Part shown: positions 28,283 through 37,452 of the stretch, piece after piece
Layout of the letters: the number at the start of each line of letters is the position of its first letter
How positions within the stretch are numbered: position 1 is the stretch's first letter
From: Clostridiales bacterium
GTDB taxonomy: Bacteria > Bacillota > Clostridia > Caldicoprobacterales > DTU083
Assembly (NCBI GenBank): GCA_012842605.1
Contig: DUSN01000036.1
Coordinates: 1-64,000 of the forward strand
Reading direction: 5' to 3'
DNA length: 64,000 bases
Notes under the pieces: generated by a model
The model's database searches: none
Told to the model about the DNA's origin: nothing
Seen by the model: the letters and a program-made list of their open reading frames with translations, nothing else
Made by a program: the position numbers and the translations under genes

Positions 28283-28972
28283 CTGAAGGACAGTCTTTTT
28301 TTTATATCTGTTTTTCTGGAAGGATTGGCATCTTTTTTGTCGCCTTGTGTGCTGCCGCTGATTCCTGCATATATGACATACATGACGGGACAATCGGTGG
28401 AGCTTGCTGCAAGTAATGAAAAGCACCATAAAAGACTGATAATAAATGCACTGGCATTCATTTTAGGGTTTACCATTGTTTTTGTATTACTTGGTGCGGC
28501 AGCCACTAAACTTGGTTCTTACCTGCTCAGGCACCAGAATGTGATCAGGAAGATCAGTGGTGTGCTCATTATTCTGTTTGGTTTCTTTCATGCAGGATGG
28601 CTCCCAATACGATTTCTGAATTATGAAAGACGGCTGCAGGTGCGTACGAAGAGGCCGGGATTGATAACATCACTGCTTATTGGCATGGCCTTCAGTATTG
28701 GGTGGACCCCTTGCATAGGCCCTGTCTTGACATCCGTGCTGATTTTAGCAGCCAATACCCAGACATTATCAAAAGGAATGCTGCTTCTTGCAGTGTATTC
28801 ACTTGGTCTGGGTTTGCCTTTTCTTATTTTGGCTGCGGGTTTGCGTTACTTATGGAAATATCTGAAGATAATGAATCGATATATGGGAATTATTAAAAGG
28901 CTGAGTGGAATTATACTAATCATTATAGGCATTATGATATACTTTAATTTGTTTGCCATACTGGCTTATTAA
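28283..28972 (+). CDS. ccdA: CcdA-like cytochrome c biogenesis/thiol transporter protein
   Basis: A membrane protein of about 229 residues with six segments. It would pass electrons from cytoplasmic thioredoxin to an exported thiol protein. SFLSPCVLPLIPAY carries the first redox Cys, and SIGWTPCIGPVLTS the second. The reading frame is open back to 28277. The best start is CTG at 28283, eight bases after GGAGG (28270-28274), giving an N-terminus LKDSLFFISVFLEGLASFLSP that restores the full first membrane segment. TTG at 28325 would cut it off. The ResA-like lipoprotein downstream is the likely partner. Confidence 0.85.
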   Translation: MKDSLFFISVFLEGLASFLSPCVLPLIPAYMTYMTGQSVELAASNEKHHKRLIINALAFILGFTIVFVLLGAAATKLGSYLLRHQNVIRKISGVLIILFGFFHAGWLPIRFLNYERRLQVRTKRPGLITSLLIGMAFSIGWTPCIGPVLTSVLILAANTQTLSKGMLLLAVYSLGLGLPFLILAAGLRYLWKYLKIMNRYMGIIKRLSGIILIIIGIMIYFNLFAILAY

Positions 28973-28992
28973 AGCTTGGGAGGATACAGGAT

Positions 28993-29643
28993 ATGACAGG
29001 AAAGAAGTTTATAAACGGATTGAATTTTGCAATTATAACAATTCTATTAGTGATTGCCCTCTCAGCCTGCTCAGTGTCAAAGCAGGAGGAGCAGCCTGAT
29101 AATACGAACAATGCCCCTTCAGAGGAAACTTCGGGTACAGAAGCTAAAAACCCTGATGAAATATTAAAAGGCTACTACTATGCTAAAATTGATGAGCCTA
29201 TTGTAGATTTTGAGCTTGAGGACTTGCAGGGGAACAAGGTCAGGCTTTCAGATTTTAAAGGCAAGATAGTCTTTTTGAACTTTTGGGCCACATGGTGTCC
29301 CCCTTGCCGGGAAGAAATGCCATTCATGCAGGAATTATATGAAAAATATAAAGATAAAGATATTGTTGTACTTGCTGTCAACCCTAATCAGGTGGAAAAC
29401 AGGGGAGTCGACGACAGTGAAAAAGCTGAGCAAAAGGTCAGAGAATTTATTAAGGAGAATGGATATACTTTTCCAATCCTATTGGATCGGGATGATTCGG
29501 CATGGGCTGTTTACCAGCAAAGAGGCATTCCGGCAAATTATGTAATTGATAAGGAAGGAGTCATTAAATATTTAAAGCCGGGAGCTTTTACAGGTCTTGA
29601 AGAAATGGAGGCTTTTGCAGAGGCAATAAGAGCAGGTGCATAA
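28993..29643 (+). CDS. TlpA/ResA-like thioredoxin-fold lipoprotein
   Basis: A 216-residue exported thiol-disulfide oxidoreductase. The N-terminal signal ends in a lipobox (LSAC at about 24-27), so it is anchored outside by lipid. An acidic linker precedes the TlpA/ResA-like fold with the active-site WATWCPPCREEMPF, and a cis-Pro region follows in RGIPANYVIDKEG. It lies 20 bases after ccdA, which would reduce it. Confidence 0.92.
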   Translation: MTGKKFINGLNFAIITILLVIALSACSVSKQEEQPDNTNNAPSEETSGTEAKNPDEILKGYYYAKIDEPIVDFELEDLQGNKVRLSDFKGKIVFLNFWATWCPPCREEMPFMQELYEKYKDKDIVVLAVNPNQVENRGVDDSEKAEQKVREFIKENGYTFPILLDRDDSAWAVYQQRGIPANYVIDKEGVIKYLKPGAFTGLEEMEAFAEAIRAGA

Positions 29644-29696
29644 AACCTGGATGTATGATATCATATCAATGCAGATTCTATAAGGAGCATTGAGAT

Positions 29697-30443
29697 ATGG
29701 AGGTTAGGCTCGGAGAGTTTGAAAGGATAGATGATCTTCAGTGGAAAGGATTGCGGATCATACAAAATACACAAAAATTCTGCTTTGGAACGGATGCCAT
29801 TTTGCTGTCACATTTCGCAGGTATCCGAAACAATGATCGTGTAGTGGACCTGGGGACAGGGACAGGCATCATACCTATTTTGCTGGCAGGAAGAGCGGAG
29901 AACGCAAAAATTTACGGTGTGGAAATTCAGGCGGATATGGCGGAAATGGCAGACAGAAGCATTAAGCTAAACCGATTGGAATCCCGCGTGGAAATTATCA
30001 GGTGTGATCTGAAAGAAGCGCCTGATATTCTGGGAAAGGGAAAATTCTCCCTTGTTGTTTCGAACCCTCCATATAAAAAGGCAGGAAGCGGGATACATAA
30101 TCCGGAAGATTCCAAGGCTATTGCCCGTCATGAGATTCTTTGCACTCTGGAAGACATTCTGTCATCAGCTTCCAGGCTGCTGGCAATTGGTGGGCGCTTT
30201 GCCATGGTGCACCGGCCGGACAGGATGATTGATGTATTGGTGGGCATGCGGCAATTTCACCTGGAGCCGAAACGGATTCGCATGGTTCATCCCCAGGTGA
30301 ATAAGCCGCCTAACCTGGTATTGATAGAAGCGGCTTTCCACGGCCGGCCTTTTTTGAACTGGCTGCCGCCGCTGTTTATATATGATGATAAGCTTAATTA
30401 TACTGATGAACTGAAAGAAATCTATCATATGACTGACAGGTAG
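29697..30443 (+). CDS. yabB: tRNA1(Val) (adenine37-N6)-methyltransferase-like (YabB/TrmN6)
   Basis: A 248-residue SAM-dependent N6-adenine methyltransferase. VVDLGTGTGIIPILLA is the SAM motif and SNPPYKKAGSG the catalytic NPPY. The N-terminal QKFCFGTDAILLSHFA is characteristic of YabB/YfiC. In B. subtilis yabB also lies just before rsmI and abrB; yazA, found between them there, is absent here. Confidence 0.9.
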   Translation: MEVRLGEFERIDDLQWKGLRIIQNTQKFCFGTDAILLSHFAGIRNNDRVVDLGTGTGIIPILLAGRAENAKIYGVEIQADMAEMADRSIKLNRLESRVEIIRCDLKEAPDILGKGKFSLVVSNPPYKKAGSGIHNPEDSKAIARHEILCTLEDILSSASRLLAIGGRFAMVHRPDRMIDVLVGMRQFHLEPKRIRMVHPQVNKPPNLVLIEAAFHGRPFLNWLPPLFIYDDKLNYTDELKEIYHMTDR

Positions 30444-30487
30444 ATATTCAGAAAAAATCAAAATAATGGCAGCAACGGAGGATTATT

Positions 30488-31339
30488 ATGCAAACTAAGG
30501 ATGCGGGCTGTTTATACCTTTGTGCAACGCCCATCGGCAATCTGGAGGATATCACCCTTCGTGCCCTTAGAATATTAAAAGAAGCAGATTATATTGCTGC
30601 GGAAGATACCCGGCATACATTGAAGCTGCTGAACCATTTCGATATTTCAAAACCTTTGATTAGTTATCATGAGCATAATAAAAATGAAAAAGGACCGGAG
30701 ATCATTGAGATGATAAAAAAGGGATACCAGGTTGCATTGGTCTCTGATGCAGGAATGCCGGGAATTTCGGATCCTGGTGCGGATCTGGTGGTTTTGGCGC
30801 GCCAGGCTGATGTTAAGGTTACTATTATACCTGGCCCATCGGCGGCTTTATCTGCTTTGGTCTTGTCCTGCCTGCCTGCACAGCGTTTTGTGTTTGAAGG
30901 CTTTTTGCCTCGTGAAAAAAAACAGCGGAGGGAAAGAATTCAAAGGCTTAAAAGTGAAGAACGAACAGTAATAATTTATGAAGCACCCCATCGATTAATC
31001 TCCCTGCTGCAGGAGTTATTGGAAATACTGGGAGACCGGAGAATATCCATAGTCAGAGAGCTGACTAAAATTCATGAAGAAGCTTTATTAATGACAATTG
31101 AGCAGGCATTAAGTTATTTCCGGGATAAACAGCCAAAAGGTGAATTTGTCCTTGTAGTGGAAGGAGCAGATCAAACGTCGCCTCACAGAAACTTTGATGA
31201 AATAAGCATTGAAGAGCATTTAATGGAATATGTTAAGTCCGGCTTGAGTAAAAAAGAAGCAATCAAGCAGGTAGCTAAGGATAGAGATATTCCAAAATCT
31301 CAGGTGTATCCATACAGCATTGGACTGGATCAGGAGTAG
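30488..31339 (+). CDS. rsmI: 16S rRNA (cytidine1402-2'-O)-methyltransferase
   Basis: A 283-residue tetrapyrrole-methylase-fold enzyme. It has LYLCATPIGNLEDITLRAL, AAEDTRHTLKLLNHFDI, SDAGMPGISDPGADLV and PGPSAALSALVLS, all hallmarks of RsmI, which 2'-O-methylates C1402 in the decoding centre. RBS GGAGG is clear. It follows yabB by 44 bases. Confidence 0.95.
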   Translation: MQTKDAGCLYLCATPIGNLEDITLRALRILKEADYIAAEDTRHTLKLLNHFDISKPLISYHEHNKNEKGPEIIEMIKKGYQVALVSDAGMPGISDPGADLVVLARQADVKVTIIPGPSAALSALVLSCLPAQRFVFEGFLPREKKQRRERIQRLKSEERTVIIYEAPHRLISLLQELLEILGDRRISIVRELTKIHEEALLMTIEQALSYFRDKQPKGEFVLVVEGADQTSPHRNFDEISIEEHLMEYVKSGLSKKEAIKQVAKDRDIPKSQVYPYSIGLDQE

Positions 31340-31370
31340 TATGAATATTTGATAACCATATTTAAGGACG

Positions 31371-31393
31371 AAAAAAACAGCCTTCTGGCTGTT
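31371..31393 (-). terminator. Intrinsic terminator of abrB, possibly also serving rsmI
   Basis: AACAGCC (31376-31382) pairs with GGCTGTT (31387-31393). Read on the - strand it ends in seven T residues (31377-31371), a good terminator for abrB. The + strand tract TTCTTA is weaker. Confidence 0.8.
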
Positions 31394-31478
31394 CTTATAA
31401 ACGGGCTTCATGACCGGGTTAATTTTATCATACATTATTGTAAGATATAATGTATGAACATAGACGATTATCATCTGT

Positions 31479-31721
31479 TTATTTATTGCACATTTCCTCC
31501 AAACAGTTTCTGCAGATGTTTTTGCCTTTGTATTGAATAACATTTCGAGCATCATCACAGAAAATGCAGGCTGGGGCATATTTCTTAAGTATGATGTGTT
31601 CACCGTCTACGTAGATCTCCAGAGCATCTTTTTCTTCAATGTCAAGAGTTCTGCGAAGTTCGATGGGAATAACTACTCTGCCCAATTCATCAACTTTTCT
31701 TACAATACCTGTAGATTTCAT
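31479..31721 (-). CDS. abrB: AbrB family transition-state regulator
   Basis: An 80-residue DNA-binding protein. The N-terminal swapped-hairpin AbrB domain is clear (GIVRKVDELGRVVIPIELRRTLDI). The C-terminal part carries four cysteines (CIFC and CRNC), a likely zinc site seen in clostridial AbrB. It represses stationary-phase and sporulation genes in relatives. GGAGGGGG precedes the ATG on the - strand. A sigma-A promoter and a Spo0A box lie just upstream, so it is probably repressed by Spo0A~P as in B. subtilis. Confidence 0.93.
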   Translation of the reverse strand: MKSTGIVRKVDELGRVVIPIELRRTLDIEEKDALEIYVDGEHIILKKYAPACIFCDDARNVIQYKGKNICRNCLEEMCNK

Positions 31722-31744
31722 GTTTCCCCCTCCTTATTGCAAAT

Positions 31745-31751
31745 TTCGACA
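31745..31751 (-). promoter_or_regulatory. Spo0A box in the abrB leader
   Basis: TGTCGAA on the - strand, a perfect 0A box. It lies about 10-16 bases downstream of the predicted abrB start of transcription, the same arrangement by which Spo0A~P blocks abrB in B. subtilis. Confidence 0.7.
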
Positions 31752-31767
31752 CTATTTAACAACAAAC

Positions 31768-31796
31768 ATTTTACCAATAATTGAAATAAAAGTCAA
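31768..31796 (-). promoter_or_regulatory. Sigma-A promoter of abrB
   Basis: On the - strand TTGACT (31796-31791) and TAAAAT (31773-31768) are 17 bases apart. The predicted transcription start is near 31761, 40 bases before the abrB ATG. Confidence 0.7.
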
Positions 31797-31929
31797 CCTA
31801 CAACTTTCAAAAAATTACATAATTCTACAATTTTGTCCTGTGAATGAAATAAAGTCCTATAAACATGTACTATTGGACAAAGGCATGCACATATTCATTT
31901 AATCAGGACAATGTGTGAAGGATGATTAT

Positions 31930-32505
31930 ATGATTAACATTGTTTGGTTGATTTTAATTCTGGGGGGGTTCCTGGCAGCTGTTTTCACCGGGAAGGTGGA
32001 AGAAACCACCCAGGCTGCATTTGACAGTGCAAAATATGCTGTTGAACTCGGTTTCAGCTTAATGGGAATTTATATTCTTTGGCTGGGCTTAATGAGAGTT
32101 GCGCAAAAGTCAGGCCTGGTAAAGGCCTTTTCTGCCAGGATAGCGCCCATACTGAAAATGCTTTTCCCGGATGTTCCGGCTTCCAGTTCTGCAATGGGAG
32201 CTATGTGTATGAATATTGTCGCAAATATGCTCGGTCTGGGCAATGCAGCGACTCCCCTGGGAATTAATGCAATGAAGGAACTGAATAAGCTTAACCGCGA
32301 CAATACTGCTCCGTCAGACGCCATGTGCCTGTTCCTGGTTATAAACACTGCTTCAATACAGCTCATACCTACAACGGTTATAGCACTAAGAAGTGCTGCA
32401 GGCTCTGCCAACCCTGCAGAAATTGTAGGCACAACCCTGGCGGCAACGCTGTGTTCTGCCTTAACAGGCATAACAGCATCGAAAATATTGAAGCGGTTTT
32501 ACTGA
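31930..32505 (+). CDS. spmA: Spore maturation protein A
   Basis: A 191-residue membrane protein of the nucleoside-recognition (Gate) family, needed for core dehydration in spores of relatives. Features are GVAALP-like NAATPLGINAMKELNKLN and MNIVANMLGLGNAATP. The ATG at 31930 has AAGGA seven bases upstream, better than the GTG at 31915. spmB follows 15 bases later. Confidence 0.93.
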   Translation: MINIVWLILILGGFLAAVFTGKVEETTQAAFDSAKYAVELGFSLMGIYILWLGLMRVAQKSGLVKAFSARIAPILKMLFPDVPASSSAMGAMCMNIVANMLGLGNAATPLGINAMKELNKLNRDNTAPSDAMCLFLVINTASIQLIPTTVIALRSAAGSANPAEIVGTTLAATLCSALTGITASKILKRFY

Positions 32506-32520
32506 CAAGGGGGTATTATA

Positions 32521-33057
32521 ATGATTAATATTCTTCAAGGCATATCTGCTTTTGCCATACCTGTTTTCATTGTTTTTGTCCTGGGATATGGATTTTACAA
32601 GGGTGTGCCTGTATATGAAGAGTTCATAGAAGGTGCTAAAGAAGGATTCACTACGGTAGTTAGAATTTTACCATATTTAACAGCTATGCTTGTTGCTATC
32701 GGGGTATTTCGCACATCTGGCGCCATGGAACTGCTTATCAGTGTTCTTGCTCCGGTTACCGGCTGGCTGGGCATATCACCGGAGTTGCTGCCACTGGCTT
32801 TATTGCGGCCAATGTCAGGTTCAGCTTCTGCCGGTCTTCTGGCTGAATTGCTTAAGACAAACGGGCCTGATTCAATTATAGGAAGAACAGCGTCTACTAT
32901 GATGGGGTCAACTGAGACTACTTTTTATACCATCAGTGTTTATCTGGGCTCTGTTGGCATAAAGAAAACCCGCTATATCCTGGCAGCCGGCCTGATGGCT
33001 GATTTAGCAGCCTTTGCAGCTTCAATAGCAATCTGCAAATTAGTGTTTGGAAGCTGA
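32521..33057 (+). CDS. spmB: Spore maturation protein B
   Basis: A 178-residue partner of SpmA with the same Gate fold, split over two genes. Conserved parts are VPVYEEFIEGAKEGF, LLPLALLRPMSGSASAGLL and GSTETTFYTISVYLGSVGIKKTRY. GGGGGT precedes the ATG. Confidence 0.95.
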   Translation: MINILQGISAFAIPVFIVFVLGYGFYKGVPVYEEFIEGAKEGFTTVVRILPYLTAMLVAIGVFRTSGAMELLISVLAPVTGWLGISPELLPLALLRPMSGSASAGLLAELLKTNGPDSIIGRTASTMMGSTETTFYTISVYLGSVGIKKTRYILAAGLMADLAAFAASIAICKLVFGS

Positions 33058-33163
33058 CAAGAAAACGTATAAGAATTATAAAATCGCCTAATTGTATGCA
33101 ATATGTCGACTGATAACTTGTTATGTGTTATAATTTAATAAATAAACGGATGGAGGCTGATTA

Positions 33164-33898
33164 ATGAAGCTGAGTGTATATGCTGTTCCTGACAGCGTAG
33201 CAGATAAGGCGTTAAAGGATAAGATAGCAGTAGTAATTGATGTGCTTCGGGCAACAAGCACCATACTTGCTGCCTTGGTTAACGGCTGCAAAGAGGTAAT
33301 ACCGGCAGTTGAAATTGAAGAAGTTATAAATATGTCTAAAAACTATGAAAAGGACTCATATCTGCTTTGCGGGGAAAGAAATATACAAGCAATAGACGGA
33401 TTTCATCTTTCCAATTCGCCTTTGGAATACACAGCTGAACGAGTTTCAGGCAAAACCCTGTTAATGACTACAACAAATGGCACCAGTGCCATTAAAAAAG
33501 CGGTTGATGCAAGAGAGGTAATTATATGCAGCCTGACCAATGTTGATGCAACAGCCGATTACCTTGCTTCTCAGGATAATGATGTTGTTTTCATTTGTGC
33601 GGGTACAGACAACAAGTTTTCAATGGACGATGTTATAGCTGCTGGGGCTGTAATAAGCAGACTAAGTGACAAAGTGGAAAATCTGGATCTTGATGATCTG
33701 GCTGTGGTTGCTATGTCTATGTACCGGTCATCTTCTGATGATTTACACAATTTACTGAAGCATAGCTTGCACTATAAACGAATGATGGAAGCCGGACTGG
33801 AAGAGGATATTCGTTACTGCCTGACTTTGAATTCCGCTCCGATAGTAGCTGTATACAAGGATGGAGTTATTAAAACTATACATAAAGTCCTGAAGTAA
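33164..33898 (+). CDS. ComB-family 2-phosphosulfolactate phosphatase-like protein
   Basis: A 244-residue ComB family member. VVIDVLRATSTILAAL, LLCGERNIQAIDGFHLSNSP and TTTNGTSAI are the family's conserved blocks. ComB releases sulfolactate from phosphosulfolactate in coenzyme M or sporulation-linked sulfolactate synthesis. No other pathway gene is in the window, so the substrate here is open. GGAGG is near the ATG and a TATAAT lies upstream at about 33128. Confidence 0.9.
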   Translation: MKLSVYAVPDSVADKALKDKIAVVIDVLRATSTILAALVNGCKEVIPAVEIEEVINMSKNYEKDSYLLCGERNIQAIDGFHLSNSPLEYTAERVSGKTLLMTTTNGTSAIKKAVDAREVIICSLTNVDATADYLASQDNDVVFICAGTDNKFSMDDVIAAGAVISRLSDKVENLDLDDLAVVAMSMYRSSSDDLHNLLKHSLHYKRMMEAGLEEDIRYCLTLNSAPIVAVYKDGVIKTIHKVLK

Positions 33899-33922
33899 AA
33901 ATCATTTGCAGGGGGTATGCGT

Positions 33923-35050
33923 ATGCTAAAGGTGGTTGAGGTTAAAACCAAAAGGCAATTGAAAAAATTTATTGAATTTCCGTATAAGCTTTATGCCAAC
34001 AATCCCTACTGGATTCCTCCGCTTCGCATAGATGAAATGAATACCCTAAGGTGGGATAAAAATCCGGCTTTTTCATATTGCAAGGCCAGGTACTGGCTGG
34101 TGTACAAGAATAATAAAATAGCAGGCCGGATAGCTGGTATCATTAATTATCGTGCCATTGAAAAATGGGGTCATAAATATGCCAGGTTTGGGTGGTTTGA
34201 TTTTATTGACGATATAGAAGTTGCCAAATGTCTTCTGAAACTGGTGGAGGATTGGGCCAGGGAAGAGGGGATGTCGGGCATACAAGGTCCCATGGGCTTC
34301 TGTGATCTGGACAGAGAAGGCATGCTTGTTGAAGGTTTTGATGAAATGGGTACTTTCACCACAATATATAATTACCCATATTATCCTAAATATATGGAGA
34401 TGATTGGGTACTCCAAGGATGTGGATTGGTTTGAGTATATTCTTGAGGTGCCGGACAAGCTGAATGATAATATCGTAAAAGTCGCTGAAATGGTGGAAAA
34501 ACGCAATAACCTCAGGACAATATCCTTTAAAAAATCCAAGGATATCCTGCCCTATGCCCGTGCAATATTTGAGATGATCAATGAGGCATATAAGGATTTA
34601 TACAATGTTGTTCCTTTAAGTGATGAACAGGTGGATTTTTATGTTAAACAATATTTCAGCATAGTTAATCCTGATTATATAAAGATCGTACTGGATAAGG
34701 ATGACCGCCTGGCTGCATTTGGCATAGGATTCCCTTCTTTGGCTGAAGCGTTGAAGAGGACTAAGGGAAAGCTGTTCCCTCTGGGTTTTGTAAGACTTCT
34801 TAAGGCCATGAAGGTAAATAACAGCGTTGACCTGCTGCTGGTAGCGGTTCGGCCGGACCTGCAGGGTAAAGGCGTTAATGCCCTGCTGATGAAGGCTATG
34901 GCAGAGGCTTGCTGGAAAAATGGAATAAAGATAGCCCATTGCAATCCGCAATTGGAGAATAACTTAAAGGTTCGGTCCCAGTGGAAGCATTTTACAGGTC
35001 AGCAAAACAAAAAACGGCGGTGTTATTATAAAGATTTTAAGGCACAATAA
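33923..35050 (+). CDS. GNAT-like acyltransferase family protein of unknown role
   Basis: A 375-residue protein that looks like two N-acetyltransferase (GNAT) lobes. The N-terminal half has GRIAGIINYRAIEKW and a conserved GPMGFCDLDREGMLVEGFDE. The C-terminal half shows LLLVAVRPDLQGKGVNALLM, matching the acetyl-CoA-binding motif (Q/R)xxGxG/A. The family is widespread in clostridia and Bacteroidetes without a known substrate. The start at 33923 follows GGGGG by a few bases; GTG/ATG at 33917 is an alternative. Confidence 0.75.
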   Translation: MLKVVEVKTKRQLKKFIEFPYKLYANNPYWIPPLRIDEMNTLRWDKNPAFSYCKARYWLVYKNNKIAGRIAGIINYRAIEKWGHKYARFGWFDFIDDIEVAKCLLKLVEDWAREEGMSGIQGPMGFCDLDREGMLVEGFDEMGTFTTIYNYPYYPKYMEMIGYSKDVDWFEYILEVPDKLNDNIVKVAEMVEKRNNLRTISFKKSKDILPYARAIFEMINEAYKDLYNVVPLSDEQVDFYVKQYFSIVNPDYIKIVLDKDDRLAAFGIGFPSLAEALKRTKGKLFPLGFVRLLKAMKVNNSVDLLLVAVRPDLQGKGVNALLMKAMAEACWKNGIKIAHCNPQLENNLKVRSQWKHFTGQQNKKRRCYYKDFKAQ

Positions 35051-35071
35051 AATTAGATTTTTTAGCTATCG

Positions 35072-35101
35072 TTGACAAATGCAATTATAACTGTTTATAA
35101 T
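35072..35101 (+). promoter_or_regulatory. Sigma-A promoter of the metG T-box transcript
   Basis: TTGACA at 35072-35077 and TATAAT at 35096-35101, separated by 18 bases. The T-box leader begins shortly afterwards. Confidence 0.8.
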
Positions 35102-35127
35102 ATTAAATAATATAAATACTGGAAACA

Positions 35128-35378
35128 CGAGGATGGGAAGAGTAGGCAAAAAGTACTGCCTGACAGAGAGCCGGGCCAGGTGAAAGCCGGCGGCGGAAGG
35201 TTTTGCTGAAGATGGCCCCGGAGTGAAGCAGCTGAAAAGTCATAGTAGGCTGCTGCGGAAGATTCCGTTAAAGAATCAGGTGATGACATGTCACTGCAAT
35301 GAGGTTTCAGCATCCAGCTGGAACGAATTAGGGTGGTACCGCGTGCCCCTCGCCCCTATATGGTGCGAGGGGTTTTTT
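35128..35378 (+). ncRNA. T-box leader with Met (AUG) specifier
   Basis: Stem I begins near 35130 with GGGAAGAGTAGGC, and the conserved AGAGAGC lies near 35165. GAAGATGGCCCCGGAG (about 35208-35223) fits the usual GAA-N-specifier-CCGGAG layout with ATG at 35212-35214 as the specifier codon. The T-box AGGGTGGTACCGCG is at 35330-35343. The terminator stem pairs CCCCTCGC (35346-35353) with GCGAGGGG (35365-35372), followed by six T residues. Uncharged tRNA-Met would favour the antiterminator and allow metG transcription. Confidence 0.93.
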
Positions 35379-35452
35379 AATATGATTCTAAAAAAGAAAT
35401 TAAAGAGAGACAGTTACGGGAAAAATATAGCAAGGAAAGGAAGAAGCAAGAA

Positions 35453-37441
35453 ATGTCCGAAAAGAAAACCTTTTATATTACCACTCCAATTTATTACCCG
35501 AGTGACAAGCTTCATATAGGCCACTCGTATACAACAGTGGCGGCTGATGCCATGGCCAGATTCAAAAGGCTGACTGGATATGATGTCATGTTCCTGACAG
35601 GTACCGACGAGCATGGCCAGAAAATTGAAAAGATCGCAAAAGAGCATAATGTAACTCCAAAAGAATATGTGGACAGAATAGTTGCAGGCATAAAGGAGTT
35701 ATGGAAATTAATGGACATATCCTATGATGATTTTATACGCACCACAGACAAACGTCATGAAGAGGTTGTCCAGAAGATTTTTAAAAGGCTCTATGATCAG
35801 GGGGATATTTACAAGGGTGAATATGAAGGCTGGTATTGCACGCCATGTGAAGCTTTCTGGACAGAGCATCAGTTGAAGGAAGGCAATTGTCCGGATTGCG
35901 GGCGCAGCGTGGAACTGGTCAAGGAAGAAAGCTATTTCTTCCGGCTCTCAAAATATCAGGACCGGCTTATTAAATATATTGAGGAGCACCCGGAGTTTAT
36001 ACAGCCTCAGTCCCGTCAGAATGAGATGCTGAATAATTTCCTGCGCCCGGGCCTTGAGGATCTGTGCGTATCAAGAACATCATTTAAATGGGGTATCCCT
36101 GTTTCTTTTGACGATAAGCATGTTATTTACGTATGGATTGATGCATTGTCTAACTATATTACAGCGCTGGGATATATGACCGATAACCCGGAGAAGTTCG
36201 GCAAATACTGGCCTGCTGATGTTCATTTGGTAGGCAAGGAAATTGTACGCTTCCACACTATCATATGGCCTGCAATGCTTATGGCTTTAGGCGAGCCGCT
36301 TCCCAGGCAGGTTTTTGGTCATGGCTGGCTGATCCTTGAAGGCGGGAAAATGTCCAAGTCAAAGGGGAATGTAGTGGATCCGGCGGTACTGGTTGAACGC
36401 TATGGATTGGATGCGGTACGCTACTTCCTTTTAAGAGAGGTTCCTTTTGGTTCAGATGGAGTGTTTTCCAATGAATCTCTCATAAACCGCATTAATTCAG
36501 ACCTGGCCAATGACCTTGGCAACCTTTTGAGCAGGACTACAGCTATGATTGAGAAATATTTCGATGGCGTAATACCGGCTTGTGCTGATATTACGGAACA
36601 GGACAAAGCACTGCAGAACGCCGCCCTTGATGTCCCGGGCAAGGTAGAATCGCTCATGAACGATTTGCAGTTCAGCAATGCACTGGCAGAAATATGGAAA
36701 CTGATTGCCAGGACAAATAAGTATATAGATGAAACTACACCCTGGATTCTGGCAAAATCAGACGCGGATAAACCCAGGCTGGGAACAGTTATGTATCACC
36801 TGGCAGAGAGCCTGCGCTTTATTTCAGTATTGATATCTCCCTTTATGACCCGCACTCCCGGCGAGATACAAAAGCAGCTGGGCATAAGCGAAAATGAGGA
36901 TATTACTTGGGAAAGCCTCAGTGAATTTGGCCGGCTTAAACCGGGCACCCGGGTATCCAGGGGAGATGTGATCTTTCCCAGGCTGGATTTGGCTAAGGAA
37001 CTGGAAGAACTGGAAGGCTTGAAGCCAGGTTCTGCAAAAGGTAAACAAGACGAACCTGCTGAAGTAAAAAATCATGAGGACAAAAAAGCGCCTGAACAGC
37101 ATGATGGGGTATTGCCTGAAATAACAATAGATGATTTTGCCAAATTGGACCTGAGAGTTGCAAAGGTTGTTTCTGCTGAGAGAGTAGAAAAGGCTGATAA
37201 GCTTCTTAAGCTTAATTTGGATGTAGGCGGGCAGCCTCGCCAGGTAGTATCCGGAATAGCAAAATACTACAGTCCTGAAGAGATAGCAGGGAAAAGCGTT
37301 CTAATTGTTGCAAACTTAAAGCCGGTTAAGCTGAGAGGCATACTGTCCGAAGGCATGATACTGGCTGCATCTGATGAAAGCGGAAAGCTTGTGCTGGCGA
37401 CAGTTTCTGAAGATATTGCCAGCGGGGCTAAAGTGCGTTAG
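35453..37441 (+). CDS. metG: Methionyl-tRNA synthetase
   Basis: A 662-residue class I synthetase. The HIGH motif appears as KLHIGHSY, the KMSKS motif as GGKMSKSKG, and a Cys-x2-Cys knuckle as CTPC and CPDC. From about residue 555 a Trbp111-like tRNA-binding domain follows (IDDFAKLDLRVAKVVSAERVE). It is preceded by a T-box leader. It lies between abrB and tatD as in B. subtilis. Confidence 0.97.
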   Translation: MSEKKTFYITTPIYYPSDKLHIGHSYTTVAADAMARFKRLTGYDVMFLTGTDEHGQKIEKIAKEHNVTPKEYVDRIVAGIKELWKLMDISYDDFIRTTDKRHEEVVQKIFKRLYDQGDIYKGEYEGWYCTPCEAFWTEHQLKEGNCPDCGRSVELVKEESYFFRLSKYQDRLIKYIEEHPEFIQPQSRQNEMLNNFLRPGLEDLCVSRTSFKWGIPVSFDDKHVIYVWIDALSNYITALGYMTDNPEKFGKYWPADVHLVGKEIVRFHTIIWPAMLMALGEPLPRQVFGHGWLILEGGKMSKSKGNVVDPAVLVERYGLDAVRYFLLREVPFGSDGVFSNESLINRINSDLANDLGNLLSRTTAMIEKYFDGVIPACADITEQDKALQNAALDVPGKVESLMNDLQFSNALAEIWKLIARTNKYIDETTPWILAKSDADKPRLGTVMYHLAESLRFISVLISPFMTRTPGEIQKQLGISENEDITWESLSEFGRLKPGTRVSRGDVIFPRLDLAKELEELEGLKPGSAKGKQDEPAEVKNHEDKKAPEQHDGVLPEITIDDFAKLDLRVAKVVSAERVEKADKLLKLNLDVGGQPRQVVSGIAKYYSPEEIAGKSVLIVANLKPVKLRGILSEGMILAASDESGKLVLATVSEDIASGAKVR

Positions 37442-37452
37442 AGGTGCGGGAA

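Noticed and set aside
28201-28416. 71-residue + strand open frame overlapping the ccdA start
   Set aside because: Different frame from ccdA, no RBS and no recognisable features.
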